Positions 31,114 to 40,218 are shown, counted from the first letter of the stretch. The stretch is DNA of 64,000 nt from Comamonas odontotermitis (GCF_014207855.1 NZ_JACHKZ010000004.1:62001-126000); one strand, 5' to 3'. Notes: generated by a model not told the origin, from the sequence alone. Numbers and translations: made by a program.

Positions 31114-32088
31114 TCAGCGCTGCACGGCCCGCAATTCCTGCCAGCGATAACCCACCACCGCCACCACGATCAGGCCCATGCCGAGCCACTGCGCAGGTGC
31201 AGGGTGCGCTCCGAACCACCACAGATCGACCAGCAGCGCCACGGCAGGGTAGACAAAGCTCAGCATGGCGATGGCCGCAGCCCCCAGGCGCTGGAAGGCG
31301 CCGTACATCAGCCCATACATCAGCGATGTGTGCACCAGCCCCACCACCAGCACGCAAGCCACGGTCTGCCTGATCGGAATTCCAGCTGGCTGCTGCCAGC
31401 CCTGCAGCGCCATGGCGGCCAGCACGGGAGCCTGCCACAGCGCCAGCAGCACACCACCGGCCAGCATCTGCACCATGGCAATCTGCGCAGGCGCGGTGTT
31501 TTGCACACGCCGGGTGGTAATCACCGTTACCGTGTAGAGCGCTGCCGCCAGCAATGCCAGCAGCACACCCCAAACCGGCAGGCCGGCCGCTGCGTGTTCG
31601 CCCGCCAGAGCCGCATCGGTGCCCAGACCGCTGGTGAGCACCACACCGGCCAGGGCCAGCAGCATCCACGGCCATTGGCGCCAGCGCAGCGCCTCACCCC
31701 CCAGCGCTGCCGCCAGCACCAACAAGAACGGCTGTACGTGGTAGACCACCGTGGCAACTGCAATGCCTACATAGGCGTAGGCATGGAACAGCGCCACCCA
31801 GTTGCCCACCAACGCCGCACCGCCTGCTGCCATCATCCACAGGCCCATGCTGCTGGGCGCCGTCCACGCCTTGCGCCACCACAGCCATGCACCCAGGCCC
31901 AAGGCACCCAGCAGGCAGCGCAGCAATACCACCAGCTCCACCTGCAGGCCGCTTTCGATCACCACCAGACCAATGGTGCCCGAGAGCAGCATGGCAGCCA
32001 CCATGCGCCAATTGCCTCCGGCGGTCTTCGCCTGGGCTGCTGAGGATTGCACCGCCACTGCGGGAGAGACCGTACTTGAATGCGCCAT
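31114..32088 (-). CDS. EamA-type drug/metabolite transporter
   Basis: Ten-helix DMT-superfamily exporter made of two EamA repeats; the product is 324 residues. The start is the ATG preceded by AAGGAG, rather than either upstream in-frame codon. The hydrophobic segments are evenly spaced and complete. It is divergent from a LysR regulator with an AT-rich 125-base gap between them, the usual arrangement of an exporter with its own regulator. The substrate is unknown. Confidence 0.88.
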   Translation of the reverse strand: MAHSSTVSPAVAVQSSAAQAKTAGGNWRMVAAMLLSGTIGLVVIESGLQVELVVLLRCLLGALGLGAWLWWRKAWTAPSSMGLWMMAAGGAALVGNWVALFHAYAYVGIAVATVVYHVQPFLLVLAAALGGEALRWRQWPWMLLALAGVVLTSGLGTDAALAGEHAAAGLPVWGVLLALLAAALYTVTVITTRRVQNTAPAQIAMVQMLAGGVLLALWQAPVLAAMALQGWQQPAGIPIRQTVACVLVVGLVHTSLMYGLMYGAFQRLGAAAIAMLSFVYPAVALLVDLWWFGAHPAPAQWLGMGLIVVAVVGYRWQELRAVQR

Positions 32089-32165
32089 GACCAACTCCTT
32101 GTCGATTCCTTGTCAGTTGCCGTGCATGGTCTCTCATCAACAAAAAATCAACAATCCACTTTTAT

Positions 32166-32182
32166 TTCAATTTATTATTGAA
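32166..32182. promoter_or_regulatory. Inverted repeat between DMT and LysR genes
   Basis: TTCAAT and ATTGAA flank a five-base centre in the AT-rich divergent intergenic region. The size (17 bases, symmetric) fits a LysR operator, but no consensus confirms it. Confidence 0.35.
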
Positions 32183-32213
32183 TTCAAATCAACATCTTCA
32201 ACGTACCAAAGCC

Positions 32214-33164
32214 ATGACTACCGACACGCTTCCGCTGGCCGATATGCAGGTATTCACCCAAGTGGTGGCTCACCAGAGTTTTGCCGGGGCGGCCCGCCAG
32301 TTGCGGCTCACCACCGGAGCGGTAAGCCGCAGCGTGGGTCGGCTGGAATCGCAGTTGGGCGTCAAGCTGCTGCATCGCACCACGCGCTCGCTGTCGCTCA
32401 CCGAGGTAGGAGCCGCCGTGCATGCCGACTGCCTGCAGATGTTGCAGAGCGCCGAGCTGGCCGTATCGCGCGCAGCAGCGCACCGCGAGCAGCCCCAGGG
32501 CGTGCTGCGCATCAATGCGCCACTGGTGTTTGGCGACTGGTGGCTGGCGCCGTTGCTGCCGGGCTTTTGCGCACGCTGGCCCGATGTGCAGGTACAGGTG
32601 TCCATGACCGATGCCATGGCCGACCTGACCGCCGAGCGGCTGGATCTGGCCATCCGCATTGCTGCAGCCGATGCCCTGCCGCCAGGCATGGTGGCGCGGC
32701 CACTGGCGCGCATGGCCTATGTGCTGGCGGCGCACCCCGATTACCTGCGCATGCATGCGCCCATCGCCACGCCGCAGGACTTGCTGGCCCACCGCTGCAT
32801 GAGCCTGGGCTATGGCCTGTTTCAGAACACAGTGGAGATGGTTCCTGCCCAAGCGCCAGCCTCACCTGCCACCAAGCTGCGACTCAATACCCCCATCACC
32901 ATCGCCAGCAGCCACGGCATGCTGCGCGCGCTGCAGCAAGGGCCAGTGGCAGGCATTGCATTGATGGCCGATTTTGTGGCGCGCAGCCATCTGGCCGATG
33001 GCAGCCTGGTGCAGGTGCTGCCTGACTGGCAACTCACCGGCGGCTATGCACCGCGCATGGTCTATGCCGTCTATGCGCCAGGCCCGCACATCCCGCCCAA
33101 GCTGCGCGCCATGCTGGATTATCTGCAGGAGCAATGTGCTCCTCTCGTCGAAAACGCGGGGTAA
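32214..33164 (+). CDS. LysR-family transcriptional regulator
   Basis: 316-residue regulator: an N-terminal winged helix-turn-helix (about 5-65, with AARQLRLTTGAVSRSVGRLESQLG) and a C-terminal periplasmic-binding-like effector domain. The chosen ATG (MTTDTLPL) gives the usual N-terminal length; an upstream in-frame start would add 12 residues. Because it faces the DMT exporter gene, that exporter is its most likely target. Confidence 0.9.
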   Translation: MTTDTLPLADMQVFTQVVAHQSFAGAARQLRLTTGAVSRSVGRLESQLGVKLLHRTTRSLSLTEVGAAVHADCLQMLQSAELAVSRAAAHREQPQGVLRINAPLVFGDWWLAPLLPGFCARWPDVQVQVSMTDAMADLTAERLDLAIRIAAADALPPGMVARPLARMAYVLAAHPDYLRMHAPIATPQDLLAHRCMSLGYGLFQNTVEMVPAQAPASPATKLRLNTPITIASSHGMLRALQQGPVAGIALMADFVARSHLADGSLVQVLPDWQLTGGYAPRMVYAVYAPGPHIPPKLRAMLDYLQEQCAPLVENAG

Positions 33165-33182
33165 GCCGGCCTGCGTGCCCCG

Positions 33183-33240
33183 TTGTCCCCATCTGGCGGG
33201 CACAATGCTGTGGAAAGCAGTGGAAACGCTTGTAGATAAG
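33183..33240. repeat. 58-bp direct repeat, copy 1
   Basis: It starts TTGTCCCC and ends TGTAGATAAG. The first 37 bases match copy 2 at 34 positions and the last ten are identical, with an unrelated 11-base centre. It contains TGTGGAAAG and TGTAGATAA, both close to the DnaA box on the complement. It lies in a 465-base gene-free stretch after the LysR gene. Confidence 0.75.
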
Positions 33241-33304
33241 CACTGCAAGTAGCTGATAAAACAACAAAAACACCCACCCGCTCAAATTTTGGGCAGCGCG
33301 CGTT

Positions 33305-33313
33305 TTATCCACA
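33305..33313 (+). promoter_or_regulatory. Consensus DnaA box
   Basis: TTATCCACA exactly matches the high-affinity DnaA box. It lies between two direct repeats that each carry one-mismatch boxes (TTATCTACA on the complement). A single nine-base match could occur by chance; the surrounding clustering is what makes it notable. No dnaA, dnaN, rpmH or gyrB gene is nearby. Confidence 0.5.
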
Positions 33314-33428
33314 CCAAAACAGGTCTTTTGCGCGAAATCTGCCTGTTTTTGTAGCAAACCTCGCACACCGGACGAGCGCCACAGCCCATTTACGCCCACG
33401 GTAGACAGGCTATTCACAAACCAGCCGC

Positions 33429-33486
33429 TTGTCCCCACCCGCCGGGCACAATGCTGTGGAAAGCACTGTGCACAGCTGTAGATAAG
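33429..33486. repeat. 58-bp direct repeat, copy 2
   Basis: Second copy, in the same orientation, 246 bases downstream of copy 1 and with identical internal spacing of TTGTCCCC, TGTGGAAAG and TGTAGATAAG. The 11-base centre differs and contains TGTGCACAG. It ends about 45 bases before the terminator of the small gene on the other strand. Confidence 0.75.
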
Positions 33487-33529
33487 AGACTCATCACATT
33501 GATTTGTAAGGATTTACAGGCAGGTGATG

Positions 33530-33561
33530 AAAAAAAGGGCAACCAACACGGTTGCCCTTTT
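33530..33561 (-). terminator. Rho-independent terminator
   Basis: AGGGCAAC and GTTGCCCT form a stem around a seven-base loop. On the complement it is followed by a T-run of seven. It lies 69 bases after the stop of the small minus-strand gene and can also stop weakly in the other direction. Confidence 0.8.
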
Positions 33562-33629
33562 CAGCGGGTGAGAGGATTCCTCCTGTATCAGCCGGCGCAC
33601 ATTGCACATGCAGTGCGCCCGCACAGGCG

Positions 33630-33866
33630 CTATTCCACACGGCGAATCTGCTGCAGGCCCAATGCCGTGATCGCCAGATCACCATCGCGGCGATCCACCA
33701 TGCCCCACTCGAACAGCCGTTTGGAGACATGGTCGTGCAAGGCGGTCGCTATCGAGATCACTTCGCCCAGCTCCAGTTTCTTGAGCAAGGCCAGCTCGTC
33801 GACGGTGGGCTCAAAAACGGGAGCGTGGTAGACGGTATCGGGCTTGACGGGATTGAGAGACAACAT
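33630..33866 (-). CDS. Small protein of unknown function
   Basis: 78 residues from an ATG with a strong AAGGAG site seven bases upstream; an upstream in-frame start is less likely. The protein begins MLSLNPVKPDT and has two predicted helical stretches, one acidic (ELALLKKLELGEVISIATAL), and a C-terminal ITALGLQQIRRVE that is reminiscent of a winged-helix wing end. No signal peptide or membrane segment is present. I do not recognise the family. A good ribosome-binding site and its own terminator argue that it is real. Confidence 0.65.
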   Translation of the reverse strand: MLSLNPVKPDTVYHAPVFEPTVDELALLKKLELGEVISIATALHDHVSKRLFEWGMVDRRDGDLAITALGLQQIRRVE

Positions 33867-34230
33867 GGCAACTCCTTTTCTGGTTGCGATGCGTATTTCG
33901 TAGGCCTCGGATTCAGGTGACTTCGGGGTCTGCGCCATTGCGCATCTGGTGAGATAACGCCGCTAGCGTAGGCCTGCGCCCTGGCCTTTTTTGTAGGCCA
34001 ACACCGCCAACCGTGTCATCCACAAGCCGACATTGCACTGCTTTACCAAAGTGCGACAGAGTGTTTACACGCCCCCCCATTCATTGCTTTTAATTTTCTG
34101 GCAGGTGCCGGATACCGCCAGCCCTCGGAGCCTCCATCATCCCCAACTGAGCCCCATCACCTACACACACCTGCTGCAGTGCGGAGTACAACGGAAAGCA
34201 AGCCATCCGTCCGTCCACCAGGAGATACCC
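33867..34230. other. Intergenic region, no gene seen
   Basis: 364 bases between two divergent small genes. It holds a short inverted repeat (TGGCCT and AGGCCA near 33983-34001) and a C-run near 34072. I see no copper-responsive operator of the CueR type and no clear promoter hexamers. Confidence 0.5.
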
Positions 34231-34563
34231 ATGACCCCTACCCTCAGCTACCAAGCCTGTATTGACGCCTGCAACGCCTGCGCCACCGCCTGCAATACCT
34301 GTCTGGCCGGTTGCCTGCGAGAGGAAGACATGCAGATGATGGCGCGCTGCATTGCGCTGGACATCGATTGCGCCGCCATCTGCCAGCTGACCGCCTCTGC
34401 CATGGCCCGCAACAGCGAAATGGCCAGGCACCTGGCCCGCGTATGCGGCGAGGTATGCCTGGCCTGCGCCAATGAATGCGTTCAGCACCACCACGACCAT
34501 TGCCAGCGCTGCGCAGACGCGTGCAGACAGTGCGCCGCTGCCTGCGAGGCGGTGAACCGCTGA
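34231..34563 (+). CDS. Csp3-like four-helix-bundle copper storage protein
   Basis: 110 residues with 18 cysteines at 10, 14, 17, 21, 24, 28, 40, 47, 51, 72, 76, 79, 83, 91, 94, 98, 101 and 105, mostly spaced three or four apart so that they line the inside of a helical bundle. This is the pattern of the DUF326/Csp copper-storage family, which binds many Cu(I) ions. There is no signal peptide, so it resembles cytosolic Csp3. The ATG is preceded by AGGAGA. A histidine group HHHDH lies at 86-90. No copper exporter gene is adjacent. Confidence 0.88.
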   Translation: MTPTLSYQACIDACNACATACNTCLAGCLREEDMQMMARCIALDIDCAAICQLTASAMARNSEMARHLARVCGEVCLACANECVQHHHDHCQRCADACRQCAAACEAVNR

Positions 34564-34618
34564 GCGAGTCCTTGGGGACCGCCTGCAGTGAGCGCCCGAT
34601 GCGCCTAAAGGTACGCCT

Positions 34619-35287
34619 TCAGGGACGCGTCGGCCAGCCACCCAACTGGTAGGCGCTGTCCCAGAACATCCATTCCAGCTCCGCCGAATAGCGGTAGGCC
34701 TCGGCCATGCGCTGGCGTGTTGCGCTGTCGGCTGCGTCCGCCACGCGGTCAATCGTGGCAATCACGCCGCGCACGATGGCGTGGAATTCCTCGCCCGCAT
34801 AGGTATCGACCCAGGCCTGGTACGGATTGCCCGGCATGGAGCGCGCATGGATATCGCGCCCCACCTCGGCGTAGATCCAGAAGCACGGCAGCAACCCTGC
34901 CAATGCCACAGGGTAGCTTTCGGACCAGCTGTTGGCCACCAGAAAGCTCGCGTAGTGGTGGCAGGCCGGGGTGAGCGGCGTGGCGGCAAACTCTTCGGCG
35001 GTGATGCCAAAGTCGCGCATGAAGCCGCTGTGCAGCTTGCGCTCTTCCACCACCGCCTCATTGGCAGCATTGGCGAATTGCACCACACCTTCTGCGTTGT
35101 CTGCCTTGGCAGCCGCCACGGCCAGCGCCCGGCCATAGGCCACCAGGTAGTGCGCATCCTGGATCATGTAGTGGCGAAAGCGCTCGCGGCTCAGGGTACC
35201 GGCGGCCAGTTCGCGGTTGAATGGCAGATCGAGCGTGCGCTGGTACAGGGCATGGTTGGCTTGCCAAAGCGTTTGGCAGAAAGACAT
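34619..35287 (-). CDS. tenA: TenA-family aminopyrimidine aminohydrolase
   Basis: Thiaminase II/TenA enzyme that hydrolyses thiamin breakdown products to salvage the HMP pyrimidine. The product is 222 residues. The active-site positions D44, C135 (in LLPCFWIYAEVG) and E205 (in AELEW) match the known TenA numbering, so it should be active. No thiamin gene is adjacent and I see no TPP riboswitch in the 92 bases upstream. It is followed by the convergent copper-storage gene. Confidence 0.93.
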   Translation of the reverse strand: MSFCQTLWQANHALYQRTLDLPFNRELAAGTLSRERFRHYMIQDAHYLVAYGRALAVAAAKADNAEGVVQFANAANEAVVEERKLHSGFMRDFGITAEEFAATPLTPACHHYASFLVANSWSESYPVALAGLLPCFWIYAEVGRDIHARSMPGNPYQAWVDTYAGEEFHAIVRGVIATIDRVADAADSATRQRMAEAYRYSAELEWMFWDSAYQLGGWPTRP

Positions 35288-35379
35288 GGCAACTCCTGAA
35301 AGGTCTCTGTCGGGTTTCTTGGAAATGACCCGCGATTGTCGGCGATTGGCGCCTTGCTTTGTGCCAACCGGCCTGGCAC

Positions 35380-36315
35380 TCAGTTCCCGGCCCTGCCCAC
35401 CAGCCAGCGCGCAAACGCCTCCAGCGCCGCCTGCGTCGGCTCTCCATCGGTGGCCAGGGGCGTGATCAGGTAATAGGCCCGGCTGCCCTTGAGGGGCAGG
35501 TTGCAGGCCACCACCAGCTCGCCACGTGCGAGTTCGTCCTCGATCAGCATCGGCGGAATCAAGGCGACCCCCATGCCTTGCGCTGCCGCCACGGCCAGCA
35601 TGGAAAACAGCTCATAGCGCGGGCCATCGAGCGCATGCGGTGCGTCCACACCCACCTCGTCAAACCAGCTGCGCCAGCCATCCGGGCGCGTGCTTTGCTG
35701 CAGGAGCGGCAGCCGGGCCAACACCTGGGGCGCAACCGGCTGGTAGGCACGGCCCCGGCCACGGTCAATGGCAGGCTCCAGCAGACGCGGGCTGCAGACG
35801 GGAACGATGACCTCGTCCATCAGCCAGGTGGCCTGCGTGCCCGGCCATTGCCTCGCCTGCTCGGGCGTGCCTGCGTAGATGGCTGCATCCACCTGCCGCT
35901 CGGCAAATACAAAGGGACGGGTCTGCACATCGATATGCACCACTACGCCGGGGTGCAACTGCTGGAACTGCGGCAGCCGCGGCAGCAGCCAGCGCGTGGC
36001 AAAGGTGGGCACGGCGGCAATGCTGATGGCCCCCCCTGCGCCCTGGTGGGCCATGATGTCCAGCGTGCCGCGCTCGATGCCCTGCAACCATTGCGCCACC
36101 TGCTGGCTGTACTGGTGGCCTGCGGGCGTGAGCACCATGCCGTGGCGCGAGCGCTTGAACAGCTGCACACCCAGCTGCTCTTCGAGCGCAATGATCTGGC
36201 GCGAGACGGCGCTCTGCGTCAGAGCCAACTCCTGCGCGGCGCGGGTATAGCTTTCGTGCCGGGCGGCTGCCTCAAAGCAGGCCAATGCCTGGGTCGATGG
36301 AATCATTCGGCGCAT
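35380..36315 (-). CDS. LysR-family regulator, GcvA-like
   Basis: 311 residues with an N-terminal helix-turn-helix (ACFEAAARHESYTRAAQELALTQSAVSRQI split over 13-43) and an effector-binding domain. The sequence resembles the GcvA branch. It is divergent from gcdH across 283 bases, so it probably controls the glutaryl-CoA dehydrogenase and CoA-transferase genes, as LysR regulators (GcdR-type) do in other proteobacteria. That link is an inference from position. Confidence 0.9.
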   Translation of the reverse strand: MRRMIPSTQALACFEAAARHESYTRAAQELALTQSAVSRQIIALEEQLGVQLFKRSRHGMVLTPAGHQYSQQVAQWLQGIERGTLDIMAHQGAGGAISIAAVPTFATRWLLPRLPQFQQLHPGVVVHIDVQTRPFVFAERQVDAAIYAGTPEQARQWPGTQATWLMDEVIVPVCSPRLLEPAIDRGRGRAYQPVAPQVLARLPLLQQSTRPDGWRSWFDEVGVDAPHALDGPRYELFSMLAVAAAQGMGVALIPPMLIEDELARGELVVACNLPLKGSRAYYLITPLATDGEPTQAALEAFARWLVGRAGN

Positions 36316-36598
36316 AACTTAGCCTTTTCACCTCATCTTGCAGAGCCATTTTTTCTTTTCATTTGAATCATCCTCCTTTTATCAGCGTAAACCATCTCTA
36401 CGAATTTGATAGCAAGTCCCGTGTTCAGCCATATTTTATAAATGATCTTTTGGCATATCTGGATGATAAACAATCGTTTGCGTCAAAGCACTCCCCCACC
36501 TACGATGGCGGCTGCTCAGGAGCGGGCGGGCATGCACTGCCGCGCACCCTCCCTCTACCCATTCAATACACATCCATACGGATTCAAGGAGCACAGAC

Positions 36599-37789
36599 AT
36601 GGCCAATTTCACCTGGGACGATCCCTTTCACCTGGACGAGCAGCTGACTGAAGACGAGCGCATGATCCGCGACGCGGCGCGCGCCTACTGCCGCGACAAG
36701 CTGGCCCCCCGCGTGCAAGAGATGTTCCGCAAGGAATCGGTGGACACCAGCATCTTCCGCGAGATGGGCGAGCTGGGCCTGCTGGGCCCCACGATCCCTA
36801 CGCAGTACGGTGGAGCAGGCCTCAACTACGTGAGCTACGGCCTGGTGGCGCGCGAGATCGAGTACATCGATTCGGGCTACCGCTCGATGGCCTCCGTGCA
36901 ATCGTCGCTGGTGATGGTGCCCATCAACGAGTTCGGTACTGAAGAGCAGAAGCAGAAGTACCTGCCCAAGCTGGCAACGGGCGAGTTCATCGGCTGCTTT
37001 GGCCTGACCGAGCCCGACCACGGCTCCGACCCCGGCAGCATGGCCACCCGCGCCTACAAGGTCGACGGCGGCTACAAGCTCAAGGGCAGCAAGATGTGGA
37101 TCACCAACAGCCCCATCGCCGATGTATTCGTGGTGTGGGCCAAGGAAGTCTCCGAAGGCGGCGCCGTCGGCCAGATCCGCGGCTTCATCCTGGAAAAGGG
37201 CTGGAAGGGCCTGACCGCCCCTGCCATCCACGGCAAGGTGGGTCTGCGCGCATCGATCACCGGCGAGATCGTGATGGACGACGTCTTCGTGCCCGAAGAA
37301 AACGCTTTCCCCGAAGTGCGTGGTCTCAAGGGCCCGTTCACCTGCCTCAACAGCGCCCGCTTTGGCATTGCCTGGGGCGCGCTGGGCGCTGCCGAGTTCT
37401 GCTGGCATACCGCCCGCCAGTACACCATGGACCGCAAGCAGTTCGGCCGCCCACTGGCTGCCAACCAGTTGATCCAGAAGAAGCTGGCCGACATGCAGAC
37501 CGAAATCAGCCTGGGCCTGCAAGCCGCGCTGCGCGTAGGCCGCATGAAGGATGAGCACCAGAACGTGATCGAGGTGACCTCGCTCATCAAGCGGAACAAC
37601 TGCGGCAAGTCGCTGGACATTGCCCGCATGGCGCGCGACATGATGGGCGGCAACGGCATCAGCGACGAGTTCGGCGTGGCCCGCCATCTGGTGAACCTTG
37701 AAGTGGTGAACACCTATGAAGGCACGCACGACGTGCACGCACTCATCCTGGGCCGCGCCCAAACGGGTATCGCCGCGTTCGCCAACTGA
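36599..37789 (+). CDS. gcdH: Glutaryl-CoA dehydrogenase
   Basis: FAD-dependent acyl-CoA dehydrogenase that oxidises and decarboxylates glutaryl-CoA to crotonyl-CoA in lysine, tryptophan and glutarate breakdown. The product is 396 residues. The GCDH-type C-terminal motif [20 protein letters not shown] carries the catalytic glutamate, and [15 protein letters not shown] forms part of the FAD/substrate site. An AAGGAG site precedes the ATG. The CoA transferase encoded downstream can supply glutaryl-CoA. Confidence 0.95.
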   Translation: MANFTWDDPFHLDEQLTEDERMIRDAARAYCRDKLAPRVQEMFRKESVDTSIFREMGELGLLGPTIPTQYGGAGLNYVSYGLVAREIEYIDSGYRSMASVQSSLVMVPINEFGTEEQKQKYLPKLATGEFIGCFGLTEPDHGSDPGSMATRAYKVDGGYKLKGSKMWITNSPIADVFVVWAKEVSEGGAVGQIRGFILEKGWKGLTAPAIHGKVGLRASITGEIVMDDVFVPEENAFPEVRGLKGPFTCLNSARFGIAWGALGAAEFCWHTARQYTMDRKQFGRPLAANQLIQKKLADMQTEISLGLQAALRVGRMKDEHQNVIEVTSLIKRNNCGKSLDIARMARDMMGGNGISDEFGVARHLVNLEVVNTYEGTHDVHALILGRAQTGIAAFAN

Positions 37790-38106
37790 GCGCACACCCA
37801 CAGCTGCCCTGCGCCGCCTGTCGCTCAACCTGATTGCTATATTTTAAATAGCAATCAGCGTTTATCGATCAAGCACCCGCAGGTAAATCGACTCAAATCC
37901 ATGACACACCCACCGCACAGCAGGCCATGCCGTGGGTGGGTTGTCTGCCTTCTGCGCCTTGCGCTTTGCGATCCTTTAACCAGCCCCTTGCGGGATGCGA
38001 ATGGTGTGGCCGCGAAGCTGGCCGTACCATCGGCAGGATTTGCCAAAAAATTCGGGCGATAGCGCGCATCTGACAAGCGCCCTCAGCTATCCAATCTGGA
38101 GACACC
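37790..38106. other. Intergenic region with a palindrome
   Basis: 317 bases between gcdH and the CoA transferase gene. An 11-base perfect inverted repeat (CTGATTGCTAT) with loop ATTTTAA lies at 37830-37858; with no T-run after it, it is a weak terminator or a dispersed AGCTAT-type repeat. The rest shows no gene. Confidence 0.6.
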
Positions 38107-39345
38107 ATGACCCAACCCATTGCGCCGCTGGACGGCATCAAAGTTCTCGATCTCTCGCGCGTGCTGGCAGGCCCCTGGTGCGCCCAGATGCTGGGCGACC
38201 TGGGCGCCGATGTGATCAAAGTAGAGCGACCCATTGCAGGCGACGACACGCGCCACTGGGGCCCTCCATACCTGCATACCGATGACGGCGAAAAAACCGA
38301 CCAGGCCAGCTACTACACCTGCTGCAACCGCAACAAGCGCAGCATCACCATCGACATGGCCACGCCAGAAGGCCAGGCGCTGATCGTGGAGCTGGCGCGG
38401 GATGCCGACATTCTGGTGGAGAACTTCAAGGTGGGCGGCCTCAAGGCCTACGGGCTCGACTACCAAAGCCTCAAGAGGATCAACCCGCGCCTCATCTACT
38501 GCTCCGTCACCGGTTTTGGCCAGACCGGCCCCTACGCGCCACGCGCGGGCTACGACCTGATGGTGCAGGCCATGAGCGGCATGATGAGCATCACCGGCCA
38601 CCCCGATGGTGAGCCCGGCGGCGGCCCGCTGAAGGTGGGCGTGGCGGTGACCGATGTGTTCACCGGCATCTTCTCGTGCAGCTCCATCCTGGCGGCGCTG
38701 CATGCACGCCACCGCACGGGCGAAGGCCAGCACATCGACATGGCACTGCTTGACGTGGGCATGTCCGTGCTTGCCAACCAGGCCGTGGGTTACCTCAATG
38801 CCAACGTCATCCCCGAGCGTGCGGGCAACATCCACCCCAGCGTGGGACCGTACCAGGATTTCCCCAGCAAGGACGGCAATGTGCTGCTGGCCATCGGCAA
38901 CGACGGCCAGTTCGCCCGCTTCTGCGCCGCCACCGGCAACCCGGGCTGGGCGCAGGATGCGCGCTTTACCAAGAATTCAGACCGCATCATCAACCGCAAG
39001 GCCCTGGCAGAGCTGCTCTACCCGCTGATGAAGACCCGCACCACCGCCGAGTGGATCAAGCTGCTGGAAGACAAGGCCGTGCCCTGCGGCCCGATCAACA
39101 ACATTGCCGAGGCCTTTGATGACGAGCAGGTCAAGGCGCGCGGCCTGCATGTGCAGACGCCTCGCAACGCGGGTGATGGCATTGGCACCATCAGCACCGT
39201 GGCAAGCCCCATGCGCCTGACTGCTACACCCCCCGTGGTGCGCCGCCCGCCACCCGCCATGGGCCAGCACACCGACGAGATCCTGGCCGAGATGGGCCGC
39301 AGCCAAGCTGAGATTGCCCAGCTGCGCGAGAGCGGCGTGGTGTAG
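38107..39345 (+). CDS. CaiB/BaiF family CoA transferase (probable glutarate CoA-transferase)
   Basis: Class III CoA transferase, 412 residues. The N-terminal block VLDLSRVLAGPWCAQMLGDL and the later CSVTGFGQTGPYAPRAGYD are family signatures; the catalytic aspartate should be that in HIDMALLDVG. Position after gcdH suggests succinyl-CoA:glutarate CoA transfer, but the sequence alone does not fix the acid substrate. A GGAGACACC site precedes the ATG. Confidence 0.9.
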   Translation: MTQPIAPLDGIKVLDLSRVLAGPWCAQMLGDLGADVIKVERPIAGDDTRHWGPPYLHTDDGEKTDQASYYTCCNRNKRSITIDMATPEGQALIVELARDADILVENFKVGGLKAYGLDYQSLKRINPRLIYCSVTGFGQTGPYAPRAGYDLMVQAMSGMMSITGHPDGEPGGGPLKVGVAVTDVFTGIFSCSSILAALHARHRTGEGQHIDMALLDVGMSVLANQAVGYLNANVIPERAGNIHPSVGPYQDFPSKDGNVLLAIGNDGQFARFCAATGNPGWAQDARFTKNSDRIINRKALAELLYPLMKTRTTAEWIKLLEDKAVPCGPINNIAEAFDDEQVKARGLHVQTPRNAGDGIGTISTVASPMRLTATPPVVRRPPPAMGQHTDEILAEMGRSQAEIAQLRESGVV

Positions 39346-39380
39346 GCATCCCTCTCCCCTAAAACCTAAAACCTAAAATC

Positions 39381-39406
39381 AAGAGCCGCAATCGCGGCTC
39401 TTCTTC
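39381..39406. terminator. Bidirectional terminator between convergent genes
   Basis: AAGAGCCGC pairs with its complement around AAT, followed by TTCTTC on the plus strand and A-rich sequence before it. It lies between the CoA transferase gene and the convergent methyltransferase gene. A short AAAACCT repeat sits just before it. Confidence 0.7.
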
Positions 39407-39426
39407 GTTCCTCGCTTTGCCTGCCT

Positions 39427-40218
39427 TTAGAACAGCGGCAGTGTCGCCCCATCGCCCAGCGCAGCGCCTTCCCACTCCAGCAGACTGAGCTTGGTGCGCG
39501 TGCCGCCACTGGCCGAAAAGCCTCCTGATCCGCCCTGCGCCGCCAGAATGCGGTGGCAAGGCACCACCGGTGCAAACGGATTGGCGCCCAGCGCCTGCCC
39601 CACGGCCCGCGCCAGGCCCCGGCCGCCGTTCGCGCTGCTGACAGAGCCTTCAGCATCGCCGCCCGCCCCCAGATCGGCGGCCAGCTCGCCATAGGTGCGG
39701 GTGTGGCCCGGCGCAATCGCCAGTGCCAGCCGGTACACATGCCGGGCAAATTCAGGAACGCCATGCCAGTCCAGCGGAATGTCGTCGAGCAGCGGCAGGC
39801 CGTTGGCAGCCCAGCGGCTGGAGCTGAACTGTGCGCGCACATCCGGCAACACCATGCCTGCCGCAGTCAGGCGTGGCTGGGCAAAGGCCCAATCCTCCCT
39901 GGCGGCCAATGCGCCCTCTGCACCTTGTGCACGGCCCGCCATCAGAATCTGCACCCCAGCCACCGCCTGCAGCGCAGCCGGGCTCAGATTGCCTGCTGAC
40001 AATGCCTGCCGCCAGCCACCCGGGCGGCGCCGGGTCGCGCTGTGCAGCACACGGTCGCGCGTGGTGTCGGGCGATGGATCAGGCAGCATTACGGCCACCA
40101 CGCCTTGCTCACCCCAGGCAACAGCACACACCCCCAGGCGGGTGGTGAACAAGGCGTGGCCCGTGCGGTCGGGCTGCCAGTTTTCATCGTCAGGAACAGG
40201 GCGAGTGGTGGGACGCAT
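39427..40218 (-). CDS. ogt: Methylated-DNA--protein-cysteine methyltransferase
   Basis: Suicide repair protein that transfers alkyl groups from O6-alkylguanine to its own cysteine. The product is 263 residues; the C-terminal 110 carry the active site PVVPCHRI with C221. The N-terminal 140 residues are longer than in short Ogt proteins and resemble a diverged Ada/Ogt N-terminal domain. A longer open frame upstream overlaps the divergent deaminase gene and is not used. No Ada regulator domain with zinc-binding cysteines is seen. Confidence 0.9.
   Translation of the reverse strand: MRPTTRPVPDDENWQPDRTGHALFTTRLGVCAVAWGEQGVVAVMLPDPSPDTTRDRVLHSATRRRPGGWRQALSAGNLSPAALQAVAGVQILMAGRAQGAEGALAAREDWAFAQPRLTAAGMVLPDVRAQFSSSRWAANGLPLLDDIPLDWHGVPEFARHVYRLALAIAPGHTRTYGELAADLGAGGDAEGSVSSANGGRGLARAVGQALGANPFAPVVPCHRILAAQGGSGGFSASGGTRTKLSLLEWEGAALGDGATLPLF

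Noticed and set aside
33183..33486. CRISPR array
   Set aside because: Only two repeat copies, 246 bases apart, with an internal variable centre and no cas gene.
33183..33486. Chromosomal origin oriC
   Set aside because: No dnaA, dnaN, rpmH or gyrB nearby and only one exact DnaA box. Kept as a candidate DnaA-binding region, not called an origin.
35288..35379. TPP riboswitch before tenA
   Set aside because: The short upstream region lacks the CTGAGA and related thi-box blocks.
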